64,000 bases of DNA. It comes from DATDCY01 sp031406795 [NCBI: Candidatus Rokuibacteriota bacterium]. GTDB taxonomy: Bacteria > JAUVQV01. The position numbers and the translations under genes were made by a program. Shown piece after piece: positions 18,627 through 27,987 of the stretch. Each line of letters opens with the position of its first letter. Positions within the stretch are counted from its first letter, which is position 1. Below the pieces are notes generated by a model. That model had not been told where the DNA came from. It searched no databases and was given only the letters and a program-made list of their open reading frames with translations. Where the stretch lies: assembly GCA_031406795.1 (NCBI GenBank), contig JANOHV010000007.1:58842-122841 (forward strand), read 5' to 3'.

Positions 18627-20354
18627 ATGATCGACGCGCGCCGCGCTGATGCCCCGGACAAGGCGGAGGTCGCATCCGCCGGTCTGTTCATGCAGGCACT
18701 CGCAAAGGCGGACCGCGGCTTCTCGATCTACCTGCCGAACAACCCGCTGCACGACAAGTTCTTCGCGGAATTCTGCCGGCGCGCCGGGGAGCATCTCGAG
18801 GAATTCGGCACCCTGCGCCTCGAGATCACGCACGAGAGCGTGCTGTTCGACGGGGAGACAGTCTACACCAGCCCCGACCTGCGCGAGAATTTCGCCTTCC
18901 GCATGTACGCCGACGGCATCCGCAGCCTGATCGTCGAGCGGGGCGTCGAGCCGCCCGAACTGCGCACCCTGGTCGAGATCCTCGGGCGTCCCGCGAGAGA
19001 GGATGACGAGGACGACATCGTGACCCGCCTCTGGTCCTCCGACCTGCCGCATCTGAGATACGTTCTCGCCGAAGTCCCCTTGGAGAGCAGCGCGGCCGCC
19101 CTCGACGCGGGGGTGAGCGGTTCGCGCGCCACCCAGGCGGGAGCGCTGCGCCGCTACGCCGCCGAGCTTGCCGCCGCGCCGCCGGCGTCGCTGCTCCCGC
19201 CGCCCTCGCAGCAGATCTTCAGCCTGTCCGAGGCGGAGATTGCGACCCTCCAGGGGCTGCTCACCCAGGATGAGCAGCGCACGCCCCTAGAGGACATGGT
19301 CAGCATACTCGAGGCGGTCATCGCCGCCGAGCGGGAGGACGCGGTCCTCCAGGAATTCCTCGAGATCGTCGCGCGCCTCTGCGGCGACTTCCTGATTGCC
19401 GGCCGCGTCGACCAGGCGGTCGAACTGCTGTCACTGCTCTCGCGCACCGCGGCCCACCCCGGATTGCCGGCGGGTAACGCGGCGAAGATCGCGGGGGTCC
19501 GCGGGCGGGTGATTACGCCCGAGGTGCTCGCGGGACTCTCCCGGCTGCTGGCGACGGGCGATGGCATCGACCGCGAGGCGCTGCGGGGCCTCGTCACCGG
19601 GCTGGGGCGTTCGGCCATCGAGCCGTTCTGCCACATTCTCGGCGATGCCCCCGGGAAGGAAACCCGCAAGGTGCTCATCGAGGCGCTGGTTGCGGCGGGG
19701 CGGGGCTCCCCCGAACTGTTCCTGCCCTTCCTCCTCGATCCCCGCTGGTATCTCGTCCGCAACGCCATCTACATCCTGCGCCGGATCGCCGGTCCCGAGT
19801 CCGCGCGCGCGGCGCTGCGCTGCGCGGGACACAGCGACCAGCGCGTCAGAAAAGAGGTCATGCTTTTCTTCGACGAAACCGGCGACCCCGCGGGCGAGTC
19901 GGTGATGCTCGGGTTCCTCGGCGACGACGTGCAGTCGCTGCGCGTGGCGGCGACCCGCAGCCTGGCGCGGCGCGGTTCAAGCGCCGCAGCCGAGCGCCTG
20001 CTGGCCCTCACGGCTTCACCGGGGTTCGCCGAGCGCGAACTGCTCGAGCGCGAGTCGGTCTGGGAGGCCCTCGGGGCGCTCGCTCCCGACCGCGTGCTGC
20101 CGACGTTTGCGGACATGCTGCTGAAGCGCCGCTGGTTCGCGCGTGCACAGGATCTCGATGAGACCGCCTGCGCCTGCGCTGGTCTGAAACGCATCGGCAC
20201 TCCCGCGGCGGTCGATCTACTCAAGAAGGCCGCGGCCGGCAAGCGGGGCGAGCAGCGGGAGCTCGTCGAGAAGGCGCTGCGCGCCATCGCCCAGACCCGC
20301 AGGCCCGGCGTCCGGGCCGGGAACGATGCCCCCGGGGGGCCGGACCGTGGCTGA
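18627..20354 (+). CDS. HEAT-repeat protein paired with an HD-GYP phosphodiesterase
   Basis: 575 residues, Ala/Leu/Arg-rich. The N-terminal ~150 residues (GFSIYLPNNPLHDKFFAEF, then TLRLEITHESVLFDGETVY) resemble the N-terminal part of the next gene product in order and spacing (VLYKTSSNYVVGHP, then LLAFHDDNLYVGELRL), suggesting a shared domain. The C-terminal half consists of helical HEAT-like repeats (LVRNAIYILRRIAGPESARAAL). The genes overlap by up to a few bases, so the proteins are probably made together and may form a scaffold-enzyme pair. No enzyme motif was seen. Start 18627 follows a GGGGGA site. Confidence 0.75.
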   Translation: MIDARRADAPDKAEVASAGLFMQALAKADRGFSIYLPNNPLHDKFFAEFCRRAGEHLEEFGTLRLEITHESVLFDGETVYTSPDLRENFAFRMYADGIRSLIVERGVEPPELRTLVEILGRPAREDDEDDIVTRLWSSDLPHLRYVLAEVPLESSAAALDAGVSGSRATQAGALRRYAAELAAAPPASLLPPPSQQIFSLSEAEIATLQGLLTQDEQRTPLEDMVSILEAVIAAEREDAVLQEFLEIVARLCGDFLIAGRVDQAVELLSLLSRTAAHPGLPAGNAAKIAGVRGRVITPEVLAGLSRLLATGDGIDREALRGLVTGLGRSAIEPFCHILGDAPGKETRKVLIEALVAAGRGSPELFLPFLLDPRWYLVRNAIYILRRIAGPESARAALRCAGHSDQRVRKEVMLFFDETGDPAGESVMLGFLGDDVQSLRVAATRSLARRGSSAAAERLLALTASPGFAERELLERESVWEALGALAPDRVLPTFADMLLKRRWFARAQDLDETACACAGLKRIGTPAAVDLLKKAAAGKRGEQRELVEKALRAIAQTRRPGVRAGNDAPGGPDRG

Positions 20355-21765
20355 CCGCATCGATGAGCGGCTGATCCTCCTCGGCAAGCGTTTTCTGCGC
20401 TCCTTCTTCGTGCTCTACAAGACCTCGAGCAATTACGTCGTCGGGCATCCCGCGCTCGCGCAGCCGCTGGCGGAATTCGCCGAGATCATCCGGGAGTTCG
20501 AGCACAGGCGCGAAGAGGCGCTTCTGGCCTTTCATGACGACAATCTGTACGTCGGCGAGCTGCGGCTCAAGCCGGACGCGGCCGGTTTCGACGCCTTCCT
20601 GACGACGCTGCGGGCGTTCAAGCTCGGCCGGATCGGCAGCGTGAGCTTCACCGGCCAGGCGGGTCCCCGGGAGATCGGGGCCTGGTTCGTGCTGCTGCAC
20701 GAGGTCGAGGCCTCGGTGCAGGAGGACCCCTGCGGGGCGCTGCTCGCCCGGATGGCTGCGGCGGGTCTCGGCGGCATCGCGGTCGAACGCCCCGGGGAGC
20801 AGCTCCCGGAGCGGGCCGGGATGAGCGAGGATGCGAAGGAGCGCGCCAAGGGGATCTACGCGCAGACGCTGGAGGTCATCTCCGATGTCATGGATCACGT
20901 GAAGCTGGGCAAGGCGCTCAAGCTCAAGCGCGCCAAGCGGGTCGTGCAGTCGATGATCGACCAGCTTCTCGAGGCCGAGACCAACCTGCTCGGGCTCACC
21001 AACCTGCGCTGCTACGATGAGTACACGTACAACCACTCGGTCAACGTCGGCATTCTTTCGATCGCCATCGGCCAGCGCGTCGGCATCGGCAAGAACCGTC
21101 TGGTCGATCTGGGCATGGCGGCGGTCTTCCACGACATCGGCAAATCCTGCATTCCGCTCGCCGTGCTCAACAAGCCCGCGCCGTTCGACGAGCGGGAGTG
21201 GGCCGTGATACGGCGCCACCCGGTCCTCGGCGTCAAGGAACTGCTCAAGCTCAAGGGGGCGGATGCGCTGACGGCGCGTATCATGCAGGGGGCGTTCGAG
21301 CATCATTTGCATTTGGACGGTTCCGGATATCCCCAGGTGGCATATCCCCGCGGCGTCAGCCTCAGCGGGCGGATCGTCGCGATCGCCGACTGCTACGACG
21401 CGCTGACTTCCTCAAGGGTCTACCGCCGCACCGCCGACACGCCGGACGCCACGCTGCGCTACATCCTGCAGAAGAGCGGGACGCTCTACGACCCGATTCT
21501 CGCCAAGCTCTTCGTGAACGTCCTCGGGGTCTACCCGGTGGGGACGCTCTGCCAGCTCTCGAGCGGGGAACTCGGGGTGGTCATGGAGTGCAACCCGGAT
21601 CCGGAGCAATGGGAAAGCCCCCGCGTGAAGGTCATCGCCAGCGCCGATGGCACCGCGGTGGACGGGACCATGGTCGACCTGGCGGACCCCGCTTCGGGCC
21701 GGCGGATCGCCCAAACGCTCGACGCCCGCCGCCACGACATCGACGTCGCCCGCTACTTTCTATAA
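20347..21765 (+). CDS. HD-GYP domain cyclic-di-GMP phosphodiesterase
   Basis: About 472 residues. The C-terminal HD-GYP domain has FHDIGK, a HH-xxx-DGSGYP motif (HHLHLDGSGYP) and IADCYDALTS, which build the bi- or tri-nuclear metal site that hydrolyses c-di-GMP. The first ~150 residues form a domain resembling that of the preceding HEAT protein. GTG 20347, 7 nt after GGGGGG, is preferred; ATG at 20326 would add seven residues. It is cytoplasmic, so the regulator is probably the HEAT partner. Confidence 0.85.
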   Translation: MADRIDERLILLGKRFLRSFFVLYKTSSNYVVGHPALAQPLAEFAEIIREFEHRREEALLAFHDDNLYVGELRLKPDAAGFDAFLTTLRAFKLGRIGSVSFTGQAGPREIGAWFVLLHEVEASVQEDPCGALLARMAAAGLGGIAVERPGEQLPERAGMSEDAKERAKGIYAQTLEVISDVMDHVKLGKALKLKRAKRVVQSMIDQLLEAETNLLGLTNLRCYDEYTYNHSVNVGILSIAIGQRVGIGKNRLVDLGMAAVFHDIGKSCIPLAVLNKPAPFDEREWAVIRRHPVLGVKELLKLKGADALTARIMQGAFEHHLHLDGSGYPQVAYPRGVSLSGRIVAIADCYDALTSSRVYRRTADTPDATLRYILQKSGTLYDPILAKLFVNVLGVYPVGTLCQLSSGELGVVMECNPDPEQWESPRVKVIASADGTAVDGTMVDLADPASGRRIAQTLDARRHDIDVARYFL

Positions 21766-21813
21766 AGCCGGAGGGAGGCGGTTCAAGAGGGTCTGGATGC
21801 AAGCAGGCCCTTT

Positions 21814-22182
21814 TCAACCGCCGAGTAAACGGTTCAGGCGTTCGCGGATGGCGGCGAGGCGGTAGGGCTTCGTGATGAAGTCGTCGCAGCCGGCCTGCCG
21901 GGCCATCTCTTCCGAGTATTGCACGGTGCGCGCCGTGACCGCGGCGATCTTCGTGAACCGCAACCCCGGCGTCGCCTTGATGACGCGTGCCGCCTCGTAG
22001 CCGTTCATCTTGGGCAGATCGATGTCCATGACGATCAGGTCGGGTTGCTCGCGAACGGCGACCTCAACGGCTTCCTGGCCGTCTTTGGCGTACAACAGTT
22101 GATGTCCCCGGCCCTCGAGGGCGATCGCGAGAATTCGCCGGCTGGTTTCCTCGTCGTCGACGATCAGGATTTTCTTGGCCAT
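21814..22182 (-). CDS. Single-domain response regulator
   Basis: 122 residues, a CheY/DivK-like receiver: acidic residues in LIVDDEE, phospho-Asp in LIVMDIDLPKMNG, Thr switch in IAAVTART, Lys in FITKPYR. It lies downstream of the large hybrid kinase on the same strand (61 bp apart) and is a natural phosphorelay partner. ATG 22182 is preceded by GGAGGGACC. Confidence 0.9.
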   Translation of the reverse strand: MAKKILIVDDEETSRRILAIALEGRGHQLLYAKDGQEAVEVAVREQPDLIVMDIDLPKMNGYEAARVIKATPGLRFTKIAAVTARTVQYSEEMARQAGCDDFITKPYRLAAIRERLNRLLGG

Positions 22183-22243
22183 GGTCCCTCCTTGCACGGA
22201 CATGGTAGCACGACGCTGAAAATTCGTTGAACGGGACGGCTGT

Positions 22244-25129
22244 TCAACAGGGTTCCGGCTGCTGTCGGCCGCCTGCCGGCACGGTGCCGTCGAGCACGTG
22301 TCGCAGAGACCGGGCGATTTCCTCCGGACCGAGGTTCTTGGACAGGAGCGTGTCCCCCGTCTCGAGCAGGCCGCGCTGAGCGAGTTGAGAATCCGGGTGT
22401 CCGGACAAGAAGACGATCCGCACGCCGGCAACCCGCGCGCGCGCCACCCCGGCGACGTGGCGTGCGCTGATGTCGGGGAGCGTGACATCGCAGAGGAGCA
22501 GGTCGGGCTGGACGCGATCCCTCTCGAGCAGGCGCAGGGTCTCCTCCCCGCCGCGGGCTTCGAGGACCCGGTACCCGAGGTCGGCGAGCTTGCGTCCCAG
22601 GGCATGGAGTGCCAGCGGGTCGTCCTCGACGAGAAGGATCGTTTCCGTCCCGCGCGGCGCGGGAGAGGTCGCGAACGCATCCCCACCGGGGATCGCGGGC
22701 AGATAGACGAAAAACGTCGCTCCCGCCCCCTGCTCGCTCTGCACCCGCATGGCGCCCCCGTGCTGCGAGACGATCCCGTAGGCCGTGGCCAGCCCGAGTC
22801 CGGTGCCCTGTCCCGGTTCCTTCGTCGTGAAGAAGGGGTCGAAGATCCGCGCGCACACCTTCGGGCTCATCCCGGTGCCGCTGTCGCTGACCTTGAGCAG
22901 GGCGTACTTTCCCGGTGCGATCCCCGGATGCGCCGGGTCGCTGTCGACCAGGTCGACCAACCCGGTCTCGATCGAGAGATTGCCGCCGTCGGGCATGGCG
23001 TCGCGGGCGTTGACGGCAAGGTTCATCAGCACCTGGCCGATCTGTACGGGGTCGGCGATCACCGGGCACGGGTTGTCGGCACCGCGGATTTCAATGGCGA
23101 TCTTCTTCGGAAAAACGTGGACGAGCATCACCCGCGTCTCTTCGACGAGAAGGCGCAGGTCGACGGGGTGCATCCGCAGTTCCTGTTTGCGGCCGAACGC
23201 CAGGAGCTGCTGGACCAGGCCGGATCCGCGCTCGGCCGCGCCGATGACCGCTTCGAGTTCGGGGCGCGCCATGTGGTCCGCGGGGAGCTGCTCGGCGGCC
23301 GCGTCGGTGAGGCCGATCACCGCGAGCAGGATGTTGTTGAAGTCGTGGGCGATCCCGGAGGCCAGCGTGCCGATGGACTGCATCTTCTGGGCCTGCAGCA
23401 GCAGCGAATTGAGCCGGAGACGCTCCTCCTCGGCGCTCGCCAGGGAGGTCACGTCCTCGACGAAGACCACAACCTTGCGCTGCCCGCTCTCTTCGATGGG
23501 GATGCCGGTGAACTGCCCGATCACGAGCTGGCCGGAGGGACAATGGAATTCGGCCGGGCCGAACCGGAAGGGCACGCCTTGGATCGCCCCCTGGACGTGG
23601 CGGGCCATGCCGATCTCGGTCCACCCCGGGAAGCCGCCGACCAGGGCGCCCACGAACTGCTCGAGCGGGTAGCCCGAGATGGCGATCATCGACGGGTTGG
23701 CGAACTCGACGCGGAGCTGTTCGTTCACGATGAAGACGCCGAACGGGGCGCGGCCGAGGATCCCCTGGAGACGCTCGGCGGCCAGGGTGAGTTCGACCAT
23801 CGCCTGCTTGCGCTCGGAGATGTCGTGCACGACGTGGATGATGCCGCCGCCGGCGCGCGGCAGGGCCGTAATCTCCAGGTGCCGACCGAGGAACGGCTCG
23901 TCGAGGTTGATGGTTGTCGGCACCCCGGTGGCGAGGGTCTCGCAGCCGGGGCAGCCGACTATCGCGGTTCCCCGTCCGTGGAACAGCTCGAAGCACCGGG
24001 TCCCCGCGAGAGAGGCAGCCGGGGAGCCGAGAAGCCCGGCGGCCGCGGCGTTTGCGCGCAGCACGACGAAGTTCGCATCGTGGATGGTGATGCCCTCGCG
24101 GATGCTGTTGAAGGTCTCCTCCCAGTCGTCGCGCGCGTCCAGGATAGCCTGCTCCATGGACTTGATGGCGGAAATGTCGCGGAGCGTGAGGACGGCGCCC
24201 CCCGCCCGCGCGCGACCCTGCGGGATGGGTTCGGCGGTTGCGAGAAACCAGCGATCGGCGGCGGCGTGCCGGGTCTCGGCCGCAGAGCGCGCCCCCGTGC
24301 GCTGCACGGCAACCAGCGGCGGCAGCGCCCCGGCGAGCCCGGCATCTTTCAGCAGGTCGCCGGCCGGCAGACCCACGAGGTCCCGGGGGTTCGTGCGCGA
24401 AAAGAGCGCGGTTGCGAGGTTGGCCTTCACGACGCGCCCCTCGCTGTCGATCATCAGCATCAGGTCGTCCGTCGAGTCGAACGCCGCCCGCCACTCGTTC
24501 GAGGCGTTGATCAGCGCCGCGGTGCGCTCCTCGACTTGATCTTCGAGCTGACGGTCTTTGGCGATCAGGTCATAGGCCAGGCCGATCCCGCGTATCAACG
24601 CGGTACGGTGCATCTTGCGCATGAAGATCGTCACCGCGAGGATGGCGAGGAAAAGGTAGTTCTGGGTGAAGAAGATCCGGGGCGCGATGGACGTCCCCCA
24701 CAGCAGCAGCGGCACGAGGAAGATGCCGTAGATGGTTCCGGCCATCAGCAGGTGGAAGCCGGCGCTGGCCGGGATGAAGCCGAGTGCGGTCACCGCCAGC
24801 AGGATCATGCCGTCGCCGTAGGCCGAGTCGTAGCTGCCGGAATCGAGGATGATGATTTCGATGGTGGCCGCGGCGCAGACGACGCCCGTCAGGATCCAGG
24901 CACGCAGGGCACGCGGGGATCGAACGGTGGCCACCTGGCGCCAGACGAGAAGCAGGACGGCGGCGACCGCAATGCGATAGGCGAGAAAACGCAGCGCGAA
25001 AGTCGGGACGCTGACGAAATCCAGGGGGGAGATCAGCAGGAAAATGATCGCGCCGATCGGCGCCGTGCGGACGGACCACTCGCGAAGGGTTCTTTCCAGT
25101 TCGCAGCTGACGTGTTCGTCGCGTGTCAT
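22244..25129 (-). CDS. Membrane-bound PAS hybrid histidine kinase with C-terminal receiver
   Basis: 961 residues. The N-terminus has about six hydrophobic helices (residues ~15-185) with no periplasmic domain, then a short coiled coil, at least three PAS domains (~210-560), HisKA with IAHDFNNILLAV (phospho-His), HATPase_c with N box MNLAVNARDAM and DSGTGM and GTGLGLATAYG, and a receiver (Asp in LLCDVTLPD, Lys in LLSKNL). The HDFNNIL form marks the HWE-unrelated, FixL/NtrB-like class of multi-sensor kinases. The ATG follows GGGGGGAG. Gene order namZ-like, kinase, regulator on one strand suggests one transcription unit. Confidence 0.9.
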   Translation of the reverse strand: MTRDEHVSCELERTLREWSVRTAPIGAIIFLLISPLDFVSVPTFALRFLAYRIAVAAVLLLVWRQVATVRSPRALRAWILTGVVCAAATIEIIILDSGSYDSAYGDGMILLAVTALGFIPASAGFHLLMAGTIYGIFLVPLLLWGTSIAPRIFFTQNYLFLAILAVTIFMRKMHRTALIRGIGLAYDLIAKDRQLEDQVEERTAALINASNEWRAAFDSTDDLMLMIDSEGRVVKANLATALFSRTNPRDLVGLPAGDLLKDAGLAGALPPLVAVQRTGARSAAETRHAAADRWFLATAEPIPQGRARAGGAVLTLRDISAIKSMEQAILDARDDWEETFNSIREGITIHDANFVVLRANAAAAGLLGSPAASLAGTRCFELFHGRGTAIVGCPGCETLATGVPTTINLDEPFLGRHLEITALPRAGGGIIHVVHDISERKQAMVELTLAAERLQGILGRAPFGVFIVNEQLRVEFANPSMIAISGYPLEQFVGALVGGFPGWTEIGMARHVQGAIQGVPFRFGPAEFHCPSGQLVIGQFTGIPIEESGQRKVVVFVEDVTSLASAEEERLRLNSLLLQAQKMQSIGTLASGIAHDFNNILLAVIGLTDAAAEQLPADHMARPELEAVIGAAERGSGLVQQLLAFGRKQELRMHPVDLRLLVEETRVMLVHVFPKKIAIEIRGADNPCPVIADPVQIGQVLMNLAVNARDAMPDGGNLSIETGLVDLVDSDPAHPGIAPGKYALLKVSDSGTGMSPKVCARIFDPFFTTKEPGQGTGLGLATAYGIVSQHGGAMRVQSEQGAGATFFVYLPAIPGGDAFATSPAPRGTETILLVEDDPLALHALGRKLADLGYRVLEARGGEETLRLLERDRVQPDLLLCDVTLPDISARHVAGVARARVAGVRIVFLSGHPDSQLAQRGLLETGDTLLSKNLGPEEIARSLRHVLDGTVPAGGRQQPEPC

Positions 25130-25184
25130 GGCGCTCCCCCCCTGCGGAACCCCGGGTTTTCAGGATTCTGCTGTTGGGTTCTGA

Positions 25185-26363
25185 CTACTTGTACAACAGG
25201 GAATTCGCGGTTCGCTGCTCAAAGGCGGCCAACTCGCGCGACCACGCCCGTTCGAGCGCGGCGACCGGCTGCCCCGCATCCAGCCCTTCGCGGATGCGGG
25301 CGTCTCCCGTCAACAGGTCGATCGGCAGGCGAACCGTCTCGTATTCGTAGGGGGGCGGTCGCCAGAGTTCGGCGTCGGGCCAGAGCCGGCGAATCTCCGT
25401 CAGCAGCGCGAGCGTCGTGCGATAGGGACGGTAGGCGCGCGGGTCGACGACGTGGATCTGCAGGCCGCCGCAGACCTGCCCCGCCCACTTCTGGAATGTC
25501 GGCTGGAACCAGGCTTCCCGGAAGACCGCCCCAGGGAGGCGGCGGCGGCGCAGCGCGGCGCACAGCGGCGCGGGATCGATCCAGGGCGCGCCGCAGCTCT
25601 CGAAGGGCCGCGTAGTGCCCCGTCCCTCCGAGAGCAGTGTCCCTTCGAGGAGCACCTGGCCGGGGTAGACCAGCGCCGTGTCGGGCGTCGGCATGTTCGG
25701 GCTCGGCGGCACCCAGGGCAGCCCGGTGTCGGTGAAGAGCAGCCGCCGGCGCCAGCCGCGCAGCCGGATGACGTGCAGGTCGACGTCGATGCCCCCTTCG
25801 GCGGTGAAGAGCCGCGCCAGCTCGCCCATCGTGAGGCCATGGCGCATCGGGAGCGGGTGGGCGCCGACGAAGGAGAGCTGCGCGGGGACGAGGAGGTTGC
25901 CTTCGGTCGTGCCGCCGACCGGGTTTGGCCGGTCGAGAACCACGATCTTCTTCCCGAGGCGGGCCGCCTCCTCGAGGCAGTAGCGCAGCGTCGTGATGAA
26001 GGTGTAGACGCGGCAGCCGACATCCTGCAGGTCGACCAGCAGCATGTCGATCCCCGCGAACATCTCCGCGGTCGGTCGGCGAACGTCGGCGTAGAGCGAG
26101 TACACCGGGATGCCGAGCGCGGGGTCGCGCCCGTGCCGGGATTCGACCATGTTGTCCTGCTGCTCGCCGAAGATGCCGTGCTGCGGTGAAAAAAGCGCCG
26201 TGAGGCGCCGGCCGAATTTTTTCGCGACGAGGTCGCGGGCGTGCCGCAGGTTCGCGTCGACGGAGGCCTGATTGCAGAGCAGACCGAGCCGGGCTTGCGC
26301 GAGGAATCCCGGCGGCTTGGCGAGCAGGGCCTCGAGTCCGGTGGTGACGCGTCGATTGGCCAT
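25185..26363 (-). CDS. DUF1343 protein, NamZ-like exo-beta-N-acetylmuramidase
   Basis: 392 residues with DUF1343 landmarks: GLLCNQASVD, LFSPQHGIFGEQQD, GIPVYSLY, DVGCRVYTFI, DRPNPVGG and TEGRGTT-like SEGRGTTRPFE. Characterised NamZ releases terminal MurNAc from peptidoglycan fragments. No signal peptide is apparent, so it would act in the cytoplasm on recovered muropeptides, unless the start is misplaced. The clustering with a kinase and regulator is unexplained. A TATAGT box lies at 26424-26429 on the minus strand without a clear -35. Confidence 0.85.
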   Translation of the reverse strand: MANRRVTTGLEALLAKPPGFLAQARLGLLCNQASVDANLRHARDLVAKKFGRRLTALFSPQHGIFGEQQDNMVESRHGRDPALGIPVYSLYADVRRPTAEMFAGIDMLLVDLQDVGCRVYTFITTLRYCLEEAARLGKKIVVLDRPNPVGGTTEGNLLVPAQLSFVGAHPLPMRHGLTMGELARLFTAEGGIDVDLHVIRLRGWRRRLLFTDTGLPWVPPSPNMPTPDTALVYPGQVLLEGTLLSEGRGTTRPFESCGAPWIDPAPLCAALRRRRLPGAVFREAWFQPTFQKWAGQVCGGLQIHVVDPRAYRPYRTTLALLTEIRRLWPDAELWRPPPYEYETVRLPIDLLTGDARIREGLDAGQPVAALERAWSRELAAFEQRTANSLLYK

Positions 26364-26597
26364 GGCCGGCGTCCCTTCCCCCCCCGATCCGATGTTTGCA
26401 GCTGTCCCCGACCCTGGATGGCGACTATAGCATGCCGGCAGGCGCTTGATTTTCTTGACACAAGTTCAAGGAACTGGTAGGTAATTCAGTCGCCGTGACG
26501 GGGACGGGCGCTTGCCGGAACAAAGGTGGACGCAATTGCCGTGTTTGTCCGTCGCGCTCGAACAGTGGTGGGTGAGAACCCGGGCAAAGGAGCGCAC

Positions 26598-27062
26598 ATG
26601 CAAGAGTTGAGTTTCGCGGAGATTATCAGCTACGCCACGATCGCCGAGGACAACGCCATCGCCTTCTACAAGAGCGCGGCGGCGATGGCTTCGCAGCCGA
26701 GCGTGAAGAAGTTCCTCGAGGAGCTGGCGGCGATGGAAGCCGGCCACAAGCGGCACCTCGAGAAGCTGATCCAGAAGTTCGAGAAGAGCAAGTGCATCCC
26801 GAGGCTCCAGAAGGAAATCCACACCCTCGGGTACGCCGAGTTCATCAAGCCGATCACGCTCGACGCCGACTCCTCCTACAAGGACGCGATCGAGGCCGCG
26901 ATGGTCAAGGAGCGCGAAGCGGTCGCCACCTACGAGAAACTGTCGATCTACGTCGACGACCCGGACGCCAAGCAGGTCTTCAAGCTGCTGCTCGAGGAGG
27001 AGAAGAAACACCTCAAGCGCTTCGAGACCGAGTACGACGATTTGACGAATCAGAACTGGTAG
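26598..27062 (+). CDS. Rubrerythrin-like ferritin-family diiron protein
   Basis: 154 residues forming a four-helix bundle with paired metal motifs: Glu in IAEDNAIAFY, ExxH in MEAGH, Glu in KEREAVATYE, and ExxH in EEKKH. This is the erythrin/rubrerythrin diiron site; the C-terminal rubredoxin domain of classical rubrerythrin is missing. Likely roles are peroxide reduction or iron handling in the cytoplasm. It sits directly upstream of nfnA (15 bp), which could supply reducing power. ATG 26598 follows AAAGGAG. A TTGACA (26455-26460) with a weak -10 lies upstream. Confidence 0.85.
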   Translation: MQELSFAEIISYATIAEDNAIAFYKSAAAMASQPSVKKFLEELAAMEAGHKRHLEKLIQKFEKSKCIPRLQKEIHTLGYAEFIKPITLDADSSYKDAIEAAMVKEREAVATYEKLSIYVDDPDAKQVFKLLLEEEKKHLKRFETEYDDLTNQNW

Positions 27063-27077
27063 GGGGACGAGAGAGCC

Positions 27078-27935
27078 ATGTTTGAGATTCTGGAGAAGAA
27101 AGTCTGGCTGGCCGAGGAGCCGCGGATCGTCGAGTTCCTCGTGAAGGCCCCCGAGATCGCCCGCGCGCATCACGCCGGGCAGTTCGTGATCGTCATCCCG
27201 GTCGAGGGCGGCGAGCGCATCCCGCTGACGATCGCCGACAGCGACGCCAAGGCCGGCACGATCAGCCTGGTCTTCCAGGAGGTCGGCGCCTCGACGATCC
27301 TGCTCGGCCGCCTCGAGAAGGGGCAGCCGATCCCGCACGTCGCCGGCCCGCTCGGCAAGCCGACGCACATCGAGAGGTTCGACGGCGCGGTGGTCTGCGT
27401 CGGCGGCGGCATCGGCGTCGCGCCGATCCACCCGATCGCCAAGGCCATGAAGGCCGCCGGCAACCACGTGATCTCGATCCTGGGAGCGCGCTCGAAGAAC
27501 CTGATGATCTACGAGGACCGGATGTGGGCCGCGAGCAACGACGTGCGGATCACCACCGACGACGGTTCCTACGGCCGCAAGGGTTTCGTCACCGACGAGC
27601 TCAAGGGGATCATCGAGGGCGGCACGAAGGTCGGCTGCGCAGTCGTGATCGGGCCGCCGATCATGATGAAGTTCACCTGCAAGGTCACCGAGCCGCACAA
27701 GATCCCGACGTTCGCCAGCCTGAACACGATCATGGTCGACGGCACCGGGATGTGCGGCGCCTGCCGCGTGACCGTGGGCGGCAAGACCAGGTTCGTCTGC
27801 GTGGACGGCCCGGAGTTCGACGGGCACCAGGTGGACTTCGACGAGATGATGGCGCGCCAGCGGCAGTACCTCCCCGAGGAGAAGCAGGCGAAGGACCGCT
27901 GCCAGAGCGGCCACGGCACCTGCCACACGGTCTAG
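27078..27935 (+). CDS. Sulfide/dihydroorotate dehydrogenase-like FAD/NAD-binding subunit (NfnA/SudB type)
   Basis: 285 residues. An N-terminal flavin-binding barrel (HHAGQFVIVIP, RIPLTIADSD) is followed by an NAD-binding domain (VCVGGGIGVAPIHPIAKA) and a C-terminal [2Fe-2S] site using Cys in GMCGACRVT and RFVCVDGPEFDG. With the next gene it forms the pair known as NfnAB (ferredoxin:NADP+ transhydrogenase) or sulfide dehydrogenase SudBA. Activity between these cannot be chosen from sequence alone. A GAGAGCC weak ribosome site precedes the ATG. Confidence 0.9.
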   Translation: MFEILEKKVWLAEEPRIVEFLVKAPEIARAHHAGQFVIVIPVEGGERIPLTIADSDAKAGTISLVFQEVGASTILLGRLEKGQPIPHVAGPLGKPTHIERFDGAVVCVGGGIGVAPIHPIAKAMKAAGNHVISILGARSKNLMIYEDRMWAASNDVRITTDDGSYGRKGFVTDELKGIIEGGTKVGCAVVIGPPIMMKFTCKVTEPHKIPTFASLNTIMVDGTGMCGACRVTVGGKTRFVCVDGPEFDGHQVDFDEMMARQRQYLPEEKQAKDRCQSGHGTCHTV

Positions 27936-27987
27936 CCCGGGCGACCGGCGAGCGTGCAACCCAAGAGCGATCGAGGACGACGAGACG

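Noticed and set aside
21777-21822. Imperfect 15-bp hairpin between the HD-GYP gene and the response regulator
   Set aside because: One arm lies in the regulator's last codons and has two mismatches. It may be a shared terminator, but the evidence is too thin for a feature.
22298-25615. Very long open frame opposite the hybrid kinase
   Set aside because: It is antisense to a clear kinase, with a composition typical of shadow frames in G+C-rich DNA and no domains. The same applies to long antisense frames at 2581-4797, 56375-58528, 60942-63605 and others.
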